A stretch of DNA of 64,000 nucleotides from Pseudomonas viridiflava (GCF_900580865.1 NZ_UTBZ01000052.1:186001-250000), one strand, 5' to 3'; positions 50,085 to 59,203 are shown, counted from the stretch's first letter. Notes: generated by a model not told the origin, from the letters alone. Numbers and translations: made by a program.

Positions 50085-51455
50085 ATGCACAACCAGATTG
50101 CCAGCTTCCGGGCGGCACTCGACGCCCGTCCTGTGTCCCGCTATCAGTGGTTGCTCTTGATCCTGCTCGCCTTGCTGCTGGTCACCGATGGCTATGACGC
50201 CCAGGTGCTCGGTTATGTGGTGCCCGCGCTGGCGCAGGACTGGGGCCTGGAAAAGTCTGCGTTCGGGCCTGTGTTCAGTGCCAACCTGCTTGGCCTTACC
50301 CTCGGTTCCCTGGCCGTCACGCCGCTGGCTGACCGCTTTGGCGTGCGCCGGATTCTGCTCGCCTGCGTGCTGATCTACGCCACGCTGACCGTGTTGATGG
50401 TCTTCGCTGACTCGCTGAACACACTGATGATTGCGCGCTTCATCTGTGGCATCGGCATGGGCGGGGCGATGCCCAGTGCCATGGCGTTGATGTCGGAATA
50501 TTCGCCACCGCGGTTGCGCACCTTGATGGTGACGCTGGCGGCTTGTGGCTTCTCGTTCGGTGGCGCGGCGGGTGGTTTCGTCGCCGCCGGGTTTATCGAC
50601 CGGTTCGGCTGGCAAGCGGTGTTCCTCGCTGGTGGCGTTACACCGTTGCTGCTGTTTCCGTTTCTCTGGTGGATGCTGCCGGAATCGCTGCCACGTCTGC
50701 TGCGGGATGCACCGCCGTATGCGCGACTGCGCAAAGTCACCGCGCGCATGCTGCCGGACTGGCAACCGCCCGTTGCCAGCGTCGAACAGAGCGAGCGTGA
50801 GCAGGGCAGCAAACTGACTGTGGTCGAGCTGTTCCGCAACGGCTATGCGCGGCCGACCTTGCTGATCTGGGCGACATTTTTCGTCAGTCTGATTCTGTTG
50901 TATTTCATGATCAGCTGGCTGCCGACGCTGCTGCTGGAAAGTGGCTTGAAACTCAACGAAGCCAATCTGGTGACGTCGATGTTCCTGTTCGCCGGCACCC
51001 TCGGCGCGATCTGCATGGCCTGGTTTGCCGACCGCTTGAAACGCAAGGTTCGTTTGTTGTCGGCGGTGTTGGCCGGTGCGGCGTTGTGCACAATTCTACT
51101 CGGTCTCAATCACGACAATCCGCGCTATCTGGTGGCCTGCGTGTTCGCCGCCGGGTTCTGCATCATCGGCGGGCAACTGACGCTGAATGCGTTTGCCAGC
51201 AATTTCTACCCGGCGCATGTGCGCGCGACGGGCACGGGTTGGGCGTTGGGCGTGGGGCGTTTTGGTTCGATTCTCGGGCCGCTGTTTGGCAGCCTGTTGC
51301 TGGCGATGCACATTCCGGTGGCGCAGATTTTCTTCTTCTGTGCGATCCCGGCGGTCATCGCCGCGTTGCTGATTATTCAGGTACGTTCGCCCACCGACAC
51401 AGCGCAATCTCCTGTGGGAGCTAGCCTGCTAGCGAAGAACGATAACGCGGTTTAA
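50085..51455 (+). CDS. MFS transporter, aromatic acid:H+ symporter (AAHS)-like
   Basis: A 456-residue 12-helix transporter. The GYDAQVLGYVVPALAQDWG start of helix 1 and the LADRFGVRRIL loop 2-3 motif fit AAHS carriers for 4-hydroxybenzoate, gentisate and similar acids. Downstream of the hmg operon, it may import a phenylacetate-type or hydroxyphenyl compound; this is inference. The last ~14 residues (from SPVGASLL) are encoded by a REP sequence at 51413-51455, so the natural stop was lost or the gene was extended by REP insertion. Confidence 0.88.
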   Translation: MHNQIASFRAALDARPVSRYQWLLLILLALLLVTDGYDAQVLGYVVPALAQDWGLEKSAFGPVFSANLLGLTLGSLAVTPLADRFGVRRILLACVLIYATLTVLMVFADSLNTLMIARFICGIGMGGAMPSAMALMSEYSPPRLRTLMVTLAACGFSFGGAAGGFVAAGFIDRFGWQAVFLAGGVTPLLLFPFLWWMLPESLPRLLRDAPPYARLRKVTARMLPDWQPPVASVEQSEREQGSKLTVVELFRNGYARPTLLIWATFFVSLILLYFMISWLPTLLLESGLKLNEANLVTSMFLFAGTLGAICMAWFADRLKRKVRLLSAVLAGAALCTILLGLNHDNPRYLVACVFAAGFCIIGGQLTLNAFASNFYPAHVRATGTGWALGVGRFGSILGPLFGSLLLAMHIPVAQIFFFCAIPAVIAALLIIQVRSPTDTAQSPVGASLLAKNDNAV

Positions 51456-51500
51456 CTGAGAGACCGAGCCGCCTGCATCGCCAGCAGGCTAGCTCCCACA
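51413..51500. repeat. REP pair overlapping the MFS C-terminus
   Basis: TGTGGGAGCTAGCCTGCTAG at the left and CTAGCTCCCACA at the right flank the centre. The first 43 bases lie inside the MFS coding region. The inner word differs (CTAGCCTGCTAG) from the commoner GAGCCTGCTCG, so it is a variant subfamily. Confidence 0.9.
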
Positions 51501-51506
51501 AGGGCG

Positions 51507-52310
51507 TCAGTGGACGACTGAGTTGGGCGGCAGGTGCCCGAGGCGTTCGGTCAGGCGCAATCGTTGTATCGGATCGTCGCTGAGCAGCAGCGCATGTTCC
51601 AGGTCGAAGCGCTCGGCGTTCGGGCAGTCGAGCCGCTGATAAAGACTGGCCCGGGCCAAGTAATCGGCGGCGCCGGCGTCACCCAGTTCGAGCACGCGTT
51701 CGGCGTCGATCAGCGCAGCGATGAAGTCATCATGGGTCAGGTACAGCTGGCGCAGGTTGCGCGACAGGCGCTGGAGCATCTGTTGGGGTGTGGCGGTCAG
51801 CAGATGCTCGGCATTGAGCTTCATGTTCGGCCCGTATTGGCGCTGCAACAGTTCGCGACAGTCGTTGGGATACAAGCGCCGGCCACCGCAGGGATCCAGC
51901 AAGTGATCGGCGCCGGGCACCCGCAACAGGAAGTGCCCGGGGAAGTTGACCCCGACCAGCGGGATCTCCAGCCCGCGCGCCAACTCCAGGGCAATCAGCG
52001 CCAATGCCAGCGGCTGGCCGCGACGGGTCTGCAACACTTTGTGCAGCAGCGCAGCCTGCGGACGCAGTGGCAGAAAATCGTCCTGTGCAAAACCCAGATC
52101 GGTCATGCGGCGTAACAAAGGTTGCGCCAGCTCGCTTACCGGCAGCATTGGCAAACCGTAACTGACCCGTTGTTGCAGGTCTTTGAATTCCTCCAAAAGC
52201 GCGTCGGGATCGACCGCTTTTTCGTGCTCGGCCGCCATCCATAGCGCGGCTTCGAACAGCGCGGGCGGTGAACGGTGCAGGCATTCGAAAAAACGTTGAC
52301 GCGCACTCAT
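51507..52310 (-). CDS. SirB1-family transglutaminase-like/TPR protein
   Basis: A 267-residue protein of the SirB1 group. The first ~170 residues form a transglutaminase-like domain (TRRGQPLALALIALELARGLEIPLVG and FPGHFLLRV, DPCGGRRLY); the usual Cys-His-Asp triad is only partly evident (no Cys at the start of the RRGQP helix), so catalysis is doubtful. The C-terminal 90 residues are TPR-like. Function unknown; no neighbour gives a clear hint. It is divergent from the leucine-dehydrogenase-like gene. Confidence 0.85.
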   Translation of the reverse strand: MSARQRFFECLHRSPPALFEAALWMAAEHEKAVDPDALLEEFKDLQQRVSYGLPMLPVSELAQPLLRRMTDLGFAQDDFLPLRPQAALLHKVLQTRRGQPLALALIALELARGLEIPLVGVNFPGHFLLRVPGADHLLDPCGGRRLYPNDCRELLQRQYGPNMKLNAEHLLTATPQQMLQRLSRNLRQLYLTHDDFIAALIDAERVLELGDAGAADYLARASLYQRLDCPNAERFDLEHALLLSDDPIQRLRLTERLGHLPPNSVVH

Positions 52311-52495
52311 CGAAATCTCCGGGGAATGCCTCGTTTTAGCCCGGTCCGCGAGATTCGTCCAGTGCCCCGCTGCGCCGGTGTCGGGTTATGCCGCAAAGCC
52401 GTTGTCTGCGCGGGCGCTTATTCCGGTGCGCTCCAGCAATTTTCAGACGCAGGCCTATACTGGCGTTCTACAAGAAGTGATTCGGGAGCCCAACG

Positions 52496-53515
52496 ATGTT
52501 TGCGCTCATGCAAAGCACTCGCCTGGAATCGCTGCACCTTAGCGTTGATCCGGTCACCGGGTTGAAGGCGGTCATTGCCATCCATAACAGTCGTCTCGGG
52601 CCAGCCTTGGGCGGATGTCGTTATCTTGCCTATCCCAATGACGAATCCGCCGTCGAAGATGCCATTCGCCTTGCTCAGGGCATGAGCTACAAAGCCGCAC
52701 TGGCAGGGCTGGCTCAGGGCGGTGGCGTCGCGGTGATCGTGCGTCCGGTCCATGTGGAGAGTCGTGGCGCGCTGTTCGAGGCCTTTGGCCGCTGCATCGA
52801 TCAGCTCGATGGCCGCTATATCACCGCCATCGACAGCGGCACCTCGGTCGCGGACATGGATTGCATCGCCCAGCAGACCCAACATGTCACCAGCACCACG
52901 TCGGCCGGCGACCCGGCACCGCATGCTGCCATGGGCGTGTTTGCCGGCATTCGCGCAACGGCGATGGCTCGGCTGGGCAGCGATAATCTCGAAGGCTTGC
53001 GCATTGCTATTCAGGGCCTGGGCAATGTCGGTTTTGCCTTGGCCGAGCAACTGCACGCTGCCGGTGCTGAACTGCTGGTCAGCGATATCGACCACGGCAA
53101 GGTGCAACTGGCGATGGAGCAACTCAACGCCCATCCGATCGCCAACGACGCGTTACTCAGCACCCCGTGCGACATCCTTGCACCGTGCGGTCTGGGCGGT
53201 GTGCTGAACAGCCACAGCGTCACGCAACTGCGCTGCTCGGCGGTGGCAGGTTCGGCGAATAATCAACTGACGCATCTGGATGTCGCGGATCAACTGGAAC
53301 GGCGCGGGATTCTGTATGCGCCGGATTATGTGATCAATGCCGGTGGCTTGATCTACGTCTCGCTGAAACATCGTGGCGAGGAGTTGCCGACGATTACTGC
53401 GCATCTGTCGAAAATCAGTTCGCGGCTGACCGAGGTGTTTGCCCATGCGCAGGCGGAAAAACGTTCGCCGGCGCGGGTGGCGGATGAGTTGGCGGAGAAA
53501 GTTTTGTATCGCTGA
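52496..53515 (+). CDS. Leucine/valine dehydrogenase-like protein lacking the catalytic lysine
   Basis: A 339-residue Leu/Glu/Phe/Val dehydrogenase-family protein. The dimerisation/substrate domain has RLGPALGGCRYLAYP and MSYKAALAGL with Lys66 (substrate carboxylate). The catalytic lysine expected in GGGK is Val78 (GGGVAVIV), and the usual E-D pair in ITAEDVGT is ITAIDSGTS. The NAD domain is intact (IQGLGNVGFALAEQLHAAGA). Such changes should abolish or alter oxidative deamination, although the gene is open and full length. I recall an intact ldh at the matching PAO1 place (PA3418), so this may be a local change. Confidence 0.85.
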   Translation: MFALMQSTRLESLHLSVDPVTGLKAVIAIHNSRLGPALGGCRYLAYPNDESAVEDAIRLAQGMSYKAALAGLAQGGGVAVIVRPVHVESRGALFEAFGRCIDQLDGRYITAIDSGTSVADMDCIAQQTQHVTSTTSAGDPAPHAAMGVFAGIRATAMARLGSDNLEGLRIAIQGLGNVGFALAEQLHAAGAELLVSDIDHGKVQLAMEQLNAHPIANDALLSTPCDILAPCGLGGVLNSHSVTQLRCSAVAGSANNQLTHLDVADQLERRGILYAPDYVINAGGLIYVSLKHRGEELPTITAHLSKISSRLTEVFAHAQAEKRSPARVADELAEKVLYR

Positions 53516-53530
53516 GTTTCACAGGCATGA

Positions 53531-53563
53531 AAAAGGCCCTGAGCCATTCGACTCAGGGCCTAT
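53531..53563 (-). terminator. Rho-independent terminator after yebG
   Basis: On the minus strand the stem AGGCCCTGAG/CTCAGGGCCT with an 8-base loop is followed by TTTTTC. It lies at the 3' side of yebG and also just after the dehydrogenase stop on the other strand, so it probably serves both. Confidence 0.85.
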
Positions 53564-53579
53564 TCAATTCGGTCATTGC

Positions 53580-53915
53580 TTACTTCGCCGCTTTTGACGC
53601 TTTGGCAGGCTTGGCCGGCGCTTCAGCAGGTTCCGCCACTTCAGCTTGTTCAGCAGGTTCTGCTGGTGCATTGAGCAGTTCGGACAGTGCATCCGGCTGG
53701 CTCTTGAACGCCCGGGCGAATACATCGCGATTCTTCGCCATGTAGATCCCGGCTTCTTCCACTTGCTGCTCAGTCAGAGACGGAACGGCTTTTTGCAGCA
53801 CATCAGCCAGATATTCGGCCAGTTCGAGCATTTTGTCATGACGGTCAGCTTCGGCTTTATCCATGAACAAGCGCTCCAGATCTCGGCTGCTGCGGTATAC
53901 CACTTCGACGGCCAT
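53580..53915 (-). CDS. yebG: YebG, SOS-regulated DNA-damage protein
   Basis: A 111-residue YebG-family protein: MAVEVVYRSSRDLERLFMDK, EADRHDKMLELAEYLADVL, an acidic/amphipathic C-terminal half, and a Pro/Ala/Lys tail (SKAAK). E. coli yebG is LexA-regulated and here a perfect LexA box lies 44 bases before the ATG. Function in damage response is not well defined. Confidence 0.93.
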   Translation of the reverse strand: MAVEVVYRSSRDLERLFMDKAEADRHDKMLELAEYLADVLQKAVPSLTEQQVEEAGIYMAKNRDVFARAFKSQPDALSELLNAPAEPAEQAEVAEPAEAPAKPAKASKAAK

Positions 53916-53958
53916 TCACCACCTCACATGCCTTCACATTAAGTTGTCTTGACGACTA

Positions 53959-53974
53959 CTGTATCCATATACAG
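53959..53974. promoter_or_regulatory. LexA (SOS) box before yebG
   Basis: CTGTATCCATATACAG is a full match to the CTGT-N8-ACAG consensus. It lies 44 bases upstream of the yebG ATG on the minus strand and overlaps or adjoins the probable promoter. Confidence 0.92.
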
Positions 53975-54063
53975 CGAAAAGGATAAGCGAATCCCTGCGC
54001 CATGGGTAGTGGCTTTTCAATGTAGACCGGATTTCGGGTTTGTCAGGGAGCCCGTGTTGCTGC

Positions 54064-54088
54064 ATTCGCGAGCAGGCTCGCTCCCACA
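54064..54088. repeat. Single (half) REP unit
   Basis: ATTCGCGAGCAGGCTCGCTC followed by CCACA, without an inverted partner nearby. Confidence 0.8.
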
Positions 54089-54242
54089 AAAGCACAGCGG
54101 TGCGACCAAACGCCACGGCGCGGGTTTGGCGGCGGCTCGCCATGATGGCGTGGCCTCTTTTCTGCATGAAAACCGTTACGTGCAGAAAACCGTCACGTCC
54201 AACACGCATCATCCGCTCGCATTCGGGCTAAGGAACATCATC

Positions 54243-54743
54243 GTGAAAATCAACTGGGCCGAGAAACTGCGGCAAAACGTGCATCAACTGGCCGAGTCCC
54301 TGGGCAACCTGTTCGTCGAGACCTTCCACTATCTGGCGCTGTTTGCCATCGGTGCGGTGACGGCGTGGGCGGCGGTTATGGAGTTTCTCGGGATGCTCGA
54401 GGAAGGCCACATCAAGATCGATGACATTCTGTTGCTGTTCATCTATCTGGAATTGGGGGCGATGGTCGGGATCTACTTCAAGACCAACCACATGCCGGTG
54501 CGCTTCCTGATCTACGTGGCGATCACCGCGCTGACCCGTTTGCTGATCTCCAATGTCTCGCACCACAACCCGCCGGACATGGGCATCATCTACCTGTGCG
54601 GCGGGATTCTGCTGCTGGCGTTCTCGATTCTGGTGGTGCGTTACGCCTCGTCACAATTTCCTTCGGTGAAGATCGAGAAACCGCAGCGCAAACTCGGCAC
54701 CGGTTCCAGCGAGCATCCCGAGGTCGAGAAGGGCGAGCTTTAA
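54243..54743 (+). CDS. psiE: PsiE-family phosphate-starvation-inducible protein
   Basis: A 166-residue protein with four membrane helices (about residues 22-42, 55-75, 88-106 and 115-137) and a cytoplasmic tail rich in Lys/Glu. Family features: ESLGNLFVETFHYLALFAIG, YLELGAMVGIYFKTNHMPVR and SHHNPPDMGIIYLCGG. The start is GTG 54243 (AAGGAAC upstream). In E. coli psiE is induced by phosphate starvation; I saw no Pho box here. Its stop overlaps the convergent DUF3509 gene by 4 bases. Confidence 0.88.
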   Translation: MKINWAEKLRQNVHQLAESLGNLFVETFHYLALFAIGAVTAWAAVMEFLGMLEEGHIKIDDILLLFIYLELGAMVGIYFKTNHMPVRFLIYVAITALTRLLISNVSHHNPPDMGIIYLCGGILLLAFSILVVRYASSQFPSVKIEKPQRKLGTGSSEHPEVEKGEL

Positions 54744-55057
54744 AGCCCGGCCGTCTGTCCGGGCTGGTCGATGAGGCGCGGCGGTGGCGGGGTCAGCCCG
54801 TCACCGTTGGTCATCGCTTCGAGGATGGCCATGGCGCTGTGGCCTTGTTCGATAGCGATGCCGAATTGAATGCTTTGCACCAGCCGCTTGAGGCGCGTGG
54901 GGTCATTGCGTTGTTCGGCACTGATCATGCGTTTGGCCACGATCCGGCCGCTGTTGGACAGGGTCAGCATGATGCTGCCGTCCAGGCCCTGAATGCTCAG
55001 GTTGATCTGATAGTCCGGCGCGAAGGCATCGGTAATGATCTGAAAAGGATTGTCCAT
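54740..55057 (-). CDS. DUF3509-family protein
   Basis: A 105-residue protein of the Pseudomonas DUF3509 family: NPFQIITDAFAPDYQINLSI, LDGSIMLTLSNSGRIVAKR and RLKRLVQSIQFGIAIEQGH. Function unknown. The family is typical of Pseudomonas genomes. It lies alone, convergent with psiE and with no clear operon partner. Confidence 0.85.
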   Translation of the reverse strand: MDNPFQIITDAFAPDYQINLSIQGLDGSIMLTLSNSGRIVAKRMISAEQRNDPTRLKRLVQSIQFGIAIEQGHSAMAILEAMTNGDGLTPPPPRLIDQPGQTAGL

Positions 55058-55162
55058 GATGCGTCACCGCCTGATTGAACGTGCAGTTGTTGACCGGCCG
55101 TGATCGGGTTGGTTCGCCAAACCGGATCACCGGCCATTCCGTGGCCTGTATTTGTTGCTTCA

Positions 55163-55264
55163 TGTAGGAGCTGTCGAGTGAAACGAGGCTGCGATCTTTT
55201 GATCTTCGGTGTTTTGATTTCGATCATGAAGATCAAAGGATCGCAGCCTGCGACAGCTCTCACA
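55163..55264. repeat. REP-type palindrome (GCTGCGATC family)
   Basis: TGTAGGAGCTGTCG and CGACAGCTCTCACA are inverted, with GATCGCAGCC/GGCTGCGATC inside and a longer, degenerate centre. Confidence 0.85.
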
Positions 55265-55317
55265 GGGGAGTAGCAAGGGCTGTGCCGGGAAAATTGTCGA
55301 ACAATGAACACGGGCAT

Positions 55318-55349
55318 AAAAAAGGCGAGCCACACGGCTCGCCTTTTTT
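55318..55349. terminator. Bidirectional terminator after the serine transporter gene
   Basis: The stem AGGCGAGCC/GGCTCGCCT with loop ACAC has TTTTTT on the plus side and an A7 run on the other, so it can work on both strands. On the minus strand it ends the sdaA-transporter transcript. Confidence 0.88.
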
Positions 55350-55361
55350 AATGGCCCGTTT

Positions 55362-56663
55362 TCAGGGCAGAACCAGATAGATGATCGCTGACAGTGCAAT
55401 CAGACCGATCAACACCACAAATACGTTGGACGCTTGCCCCGAATACTGGCGCAAGGCTGGCACGCGGCGGATGGCGTACATGGGCATCAAGAACAGCAGA
55501 CAGGCAATCACTGGCCCACCGAAAGCCTCGATCATCCCGAGGATGCTCGGGTTGAATGTTGCCACGGCCCAGCAGCTGAGAATCATGAACACGGCGGTAA
55601 TGCGGTTCAGCCAGCTCGCCGACATCACCCGGCCACGGCCGCGCAGGCTTTTCACGATCATGCCCTGGAAGCCTTCGCTGGCGCCGATGTAGTGGCCGAG
55701 GAAGGATTTGGTGATCGCCACCAGCGCAATCAGCGGCGCGGCATAAGCAATGACCGGGGTCTGGAAGTGGTTGGCCAGGTACGACAGGATCGAAATGTTC
55801 TGCGCCTTCGCCGCTGCCAGATCCGCCGGCGACAACGCCAGCACGCAGCTGAAACAGAAGAACATCACCGTGACGACCATCATGCCGTGGGCCATGGCGA
55901 GGATGCCGCTGCTCTTGCGTTCGGCCTGCTCGCCGTAGCGTTGTTTTTGATCAACGGCGAACGCGGAAATGATCGGCGAATGGTTGAACGAGAACACCAT
56001 CACCGGGATCGCCAGCCATAGCGTCTTGAGAAAAACAGACATCGGCATGGCTTCTTGAGCACTGGCGAAAAACGCGCCGTTCCAGTTCGGAATCAGGCTG
56101 ACCGCGAGCAACAGCAAAGCGGCAACAAACGGGTAAACCAGCACGCTCATGGCTTTGACGATGACGCTCTGACCGCAACGAACAATCGCCATCAAACCGA
56201 GGATCAATGCCAGCGAGAGGATCGCTCGTGGCGGCGGGGCGATGTGCAGTTGATGTTCGAGGAAACTGCTCAGGGTGTTGGTCAGCGCAACGCTGTACAC
56301 CAACAGGATCGGGAAGATCGCAAAGAAATACAGCAGCGTGATCAGTTTGCCGGCACCGAAGCCGAAGTGTTCTTCGACCACTTCGGTGATGTCCCCGGAG
56401 CGACCGGACAAGACAAAACGGCACAGACCACGGTGGGCAAAAAATGTCATCGGGAAGGCCAGCACAGCCAGAATCAACAACGGCCAGAAACCGCCGACAC
56501 CGGCGTTGATCGGCAGGAACAAAGTCCCGGCGCCAATGGCGGTGCCGTACAGTCCCAGCATCCAGGTGGTGTCGAATTTGTTCCAGCCCTTGTGGGCTGT
56601 TTCTGCATTGCGTGTGCGGTCTACCGCGGGATTATCGGCAGCAGGTGTACGTACATCGGTCAT
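55362..56663 (-). CDS. Serine/threonine H+ symporter (HAAAP family, SdaC-like)
   Basis: A 433-residue carrier with 10-11 membrane helices. Family marks: NKFDTTWMLGLYGTAIGAGT and LFLPINAGVGGFWPLL in helix 1-2, then FFAHRGLCRFVLSG. The start at 56663 (MTDVRTPAADN) is chosen; an ATG 12 codons earlier is possible. Next to the serine deaminase gene it probably takes up serine. It follows sdaA by 86 bases on the same strand, so they are probably co-transcribed. Confidence 0.9.
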   Translation of the reverse strand: MTDVRTPAADNPAVDRTRNAETAHKGWNKFDTTWMLGLYGTAIGAGTLFLPINAGVGGFWPLLILAVLAFPMTFFAHRGLCRFVLSGRSGDITEVVEEHFGFGAGKLITLLYFFAIFPILLVYSVALTNTLSSFLEHQLHIAPPPRAILSLALILGLMAIVRCGQSVIVKAMSVLVYPFVAALLLLAVSLIPNWNGAFFASAQEAMPMSVFLKTLWLAIPVMVFSFNHSPIISAFAVDQKQRYGEQAERKSSGILAMAHGMMVVTVMFFCFSCVLALSPADLAAAKAQNISILSYLANHFQTPVIAYAAPLIALVAITKSFLGHYIGASEGFQGMIVKSLRGRGRVMSASWLNRITAVFMILSCWAVATFNPSILGMIEAFGGPVIACLLFLMPMYAIRRVPALRQYSGQASNVFVVLIGLIALSAIIYLVLP

Positions 56664-56749
56664 CGGTATCGCCTCGTTATTATTTTTGCTCGGGCTCACG
56701 GTTGGCAGACCATCAGGTGCGGTCTGCCGGGGCGGTCAGGGAATGCGCC

Positions 56750-58126
56750 TCAGCACTCCACCCAGCTCACAGCCAGGCCGCCCCGTGAAGTCTCTTTGTA
56801 TTTGTCGTGCATGTCGGCACCGGTATCGCGCATGGTGCGGATCACCCGGTCGAGGGAAATGAAGTGCTTGCCGTCGCCGCGCAGGGCCATTTGCGTGGCG
56901 TTGATCGCTTTCACAGCGGCGATGGCGTTGCGCTCGATGCACGGCACCTGCACGAGGCCACCGACCGGATCGCAGGTCAGGCCAAGGTTGTGTTCCAGAC
57001 CGATTTCGGCGGCGTTTTCCAACTGTTCCGGCGTAGCGCCGAGCACGTCAGCGAGGCCGGCGGCGGCCATTGCGCAGGCTGAACCGACTTCGCCCTGGCA
57101 GCCGACTTCGGCACCGGAGATCGAGGCATTTTTCTTACACAGAATGCCGACGGCGGCCGCACCGAGAAAGAAAGCGACCACGTCATCGTCAGACGCGTCC
57201 GGATTGAATTTCATGTAGTAGTGCAGAACCGCCGGAATGATCCCCGCTGCACCGTTGGTCGGCGCGGTGACCATGCGGCCGCCGGCAGCATTCTCTTCGT
57301 TGACGGCGAGGGCGAACAGGTTGACCCATTCCATCGCCGACAGCGTTGAGCTGATCACGTTGGGCTTGCCGATTTCCAGCAGGCTGCGATGCAATTTCGC
57401 GGCGCGGCGTGGCACATTCAGACCGCCGGGCAGGATGCCTTCGTGGCGCAGGCCTTGTTCGACGCATTCACGCATCACCGACCAGATGTGCAGCAGGCCT
57501 TGGCGGATTTCGGCGTCGCTACGCCATGCGCGTTCGTTGGCCATCATCAGTTCAGACACGCGCAGGTTGTGCAGTTTGCACAGTGACAACAGTTCGGCGG
57601 CGCTGGAGAAATCGTACGGCAACACCACGTCGCCGGCCGGAGCGACACCGGACTCGGCTTCCGCTGCTTCGATGATGAAGCCGCCGCCGATCGAGTAGTA
57701 CGTCTGCTCAAACAACTCGGCGGTTTCGCCAAAGGCTGTCAGCGACATGGCGTTGGGGTGGTAGGGCAGGCTCTCATCCAGCAGCAGGAGATCACGCTGC
57801 CAGTCGAAAGCAATTTCTCTTTTCCCGGCGAGGGACAGTTGGCCTGTCTCGCGCAGTTGCTGGATGCGGGGATCGATGGTCGCCGGATCGATGCCGTCCG
57901 GCCATTCGCCCATCAGGCCCATGACCGTAGCGCGGTCGGTGGCGTGACCGACGCCGGTGGCTGACAGCGAGCCATATAAACGGATTTCTACACGGCGCAC
58001 ATCGTTCAACACATGCTGATCAATCAGCTCTTGAGCGAAGGTCGCTGCAGCCCGCATCGGGCCGACGGTGTGGGAACTGGACGGGCCGATGCCGACTTTG
58101 AATAGATCGAAAACACTGATAGCCAT
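56750..58126 (-). CDS. sdaA: L-serine ammonia-lyase SdaA
   Basis: A 458-residue single-chain iron-sulfur L-serine dehydratase converting serine to pyruvate and ammonia. N-terminal beta domain (SVFDLFKVGIGPSSSHTVGP) and C-terminal alpha domain with [4Fe-4S] cysteines in GILCKKNASISGAEVGCQGE and LGLTCDPVGGLVQVPCIERN. Family length. The LysR gene divergent from it is a candidate regulator. Confidence 0.96.
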   Translation of the reverse strand: MAISVFDLFKVGIGPSSSHTVGPMRAAATFAQELIDQHVLNDVRRVEIRLYGSLSATGVGHATDRATVMGLMGEWPDGIDPATIDPRIQQLRETGQLSLAGKREIAFDWQRDLLLLDESLPYHPNAMSLTAFGETAELFEQTYYSIGGGFIIEAAEAESGVAPAGDVVLPYDFSSAAELLSLCKLHNLRVSELMMANERAWRSDAEIRQGLLHIWSVMRECVEQGLRHEGILPGGLNVPRRAAKLHRSLLEIGKPNVISSTLSAMEWVNLFALAVNEENAAGGRMVTAPTNGAAGIIPAVLHYYMKFNPDASDDDVVAFFLGAAAVGILCKKNASISGAEVGCQGEVGSACAMAAAGLADVLGATPEQLENAAEIGLEHNLGLTCDPVGGLVQVPCIERNAIAAVKAINATQMALRGDGKHFISLDRVIRTMRDTGADMHDKYKETSRGGLAVSWVEC

Positions 58127-58261
58127 GCTAAACCCTTACAAGCAATGGAGTAGGAATCGCTGCCATTTTTTGTAGGACAAGCGCAATGTCGGCGATACTG
58201 CCTACCTCAGTCCTACGTGACTAACGAAATTTCCTAAGTAAGCCTTTAGCAGGACTAAACG

Positions 58262-59203
58262 ATGAGTCGTCAATTGCATGCCCAGACCTACGTCTGGCTG
58301 CAGGTGTTTTCCTGTGCCGCGCGGCATCTGTCGTTCACTCGTTGCGCCGAAGAACTGCACATCACCCCGGGGGCGGTCAGTCAGCAGATTCGGCAATTGG
58401 AAGAACGCCTCGGGTTTCGTCTGTTTCATCGGCGCGCGCGCGGTGTCGAGTTGAGCGCGGAGGGGCAGCGGCTGGCGATTACCGTTAACGAAGCGTACGG
58501 CAGCATCGATGCCGAATTGCGTCGACTGGATGCCGGAATGATCAGCGGGATTTTGCGTGTGCGTTCGATTCCGTCGTTCCTCAGCAAATGGCTGACGCCG
58601 CGCTTGCCGCGCCTGCAACAGCGCTATCCGGACATCCATCTACGGCTGGTTGCCGAGGACAGCAGCGTGCCGTTGCACGAGGGCGACTTCGACCTGGCCA
58701 TTGATCTGAACGACGGCAGTTATCCGGGATTGTTATCCACAGCCTTGCTCGACGAGCAGATTTTCCCGGTGTGCGCGCCGAGCCTGCTACGCGGACGACC
58801 ACCGCTACACGGGCCGGCGGATCTGGTGCATTTCCCGTTGCTGCACGACATCACTGCGTGGCGCGGCAGTTATGAATACGCGGAGTGGGAATTCTATTTG
58901 AACGCGATCGGCTTTGAGGGCGCCGACGTACGGCGCGGGCATACCTTCAATCGCAATCACCTGACCATCGAAGCAGCGATCGCCGGCATGGGCGTGGCGA
59001 TTGCCCGGCGTACATTGCTAAACGATGAGCTGGAGCGGGGGACATTGATCGTGCCGTTTGGCCTGTCGGTGCCCAATCACAAACGCTATGTGTTGCTGTA
59101 TGCGCCGGGGGCGTTGAGCCATCCGGGCGTGCGTGCGGTGCATGACTGGCTGGTGGAGGAAGCGGGGATTTTTCGCAGCTTGCACCCGTTGAATGACGGG
59201 TAA
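58262..59203 (+). CDS. LysR-family regulator (GcvA-like), divergent from sdaA
   Basis: A 313-residue LysR protein: HTH (FSCAARHLSFTRCAEELHIT and AVSQQIRQLEERLGF) then the substrate domain of the GcvA/TrpI subgroup (PLHEGDFDLAIDLNDGSYPG). It shares a 135-base promoter region with sdaA, so control of serine catabolism is likely. GcvA-type regulators respond to glycine/serine-linked ligands; the effector here is inferred. Confidence 0.88.
   Translation: MSRQLHAQTYVWLQVFSCAARHLSFTRCAEELHITPGAVSQQIRQLEERLGFRLFHRRARGVELSAEGQRLAITVNEAYGSIDAELRRLDAGMISGILRVRSIPSFLSKWLTPRLPRLQQRYPDIHLRLVAEDSSVPLHEGDFDLAIDLNDGSYPGLLSTALLDEQIFPVCAPSLLRGRPPLHGPADLVHFPLLHDITAWRGSYEYAEWEFYLNAIGFEGADVRRGHTFNRNHLTIEAAIAGMGVAIARRTLLNDELERGTLIVPFGLSVPNHKRYVLLYAPGALSHPGVRAVHDWLVEEAGIFRSLHPLNDG

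Larger units (their letters stand above)
53916..54242. other. Gap between yebG and psiE
   Basis: It contains the LexA box at 53959-53974, a half REP at 54064-54088 and, at its right end, the psiE ribosome site AAGGAAC. I see no further gene; the long open frame running from 53949 into psiE shows no similarity before 54243. Confidence 0.6.

Noticed and set aside
53949..54242. 98-residue N-terminal extension of PsiE
   Set aside because: It includes the LexA box and a half REP; PsiE similarity begins at the GTG 54243 with a ribosome site.
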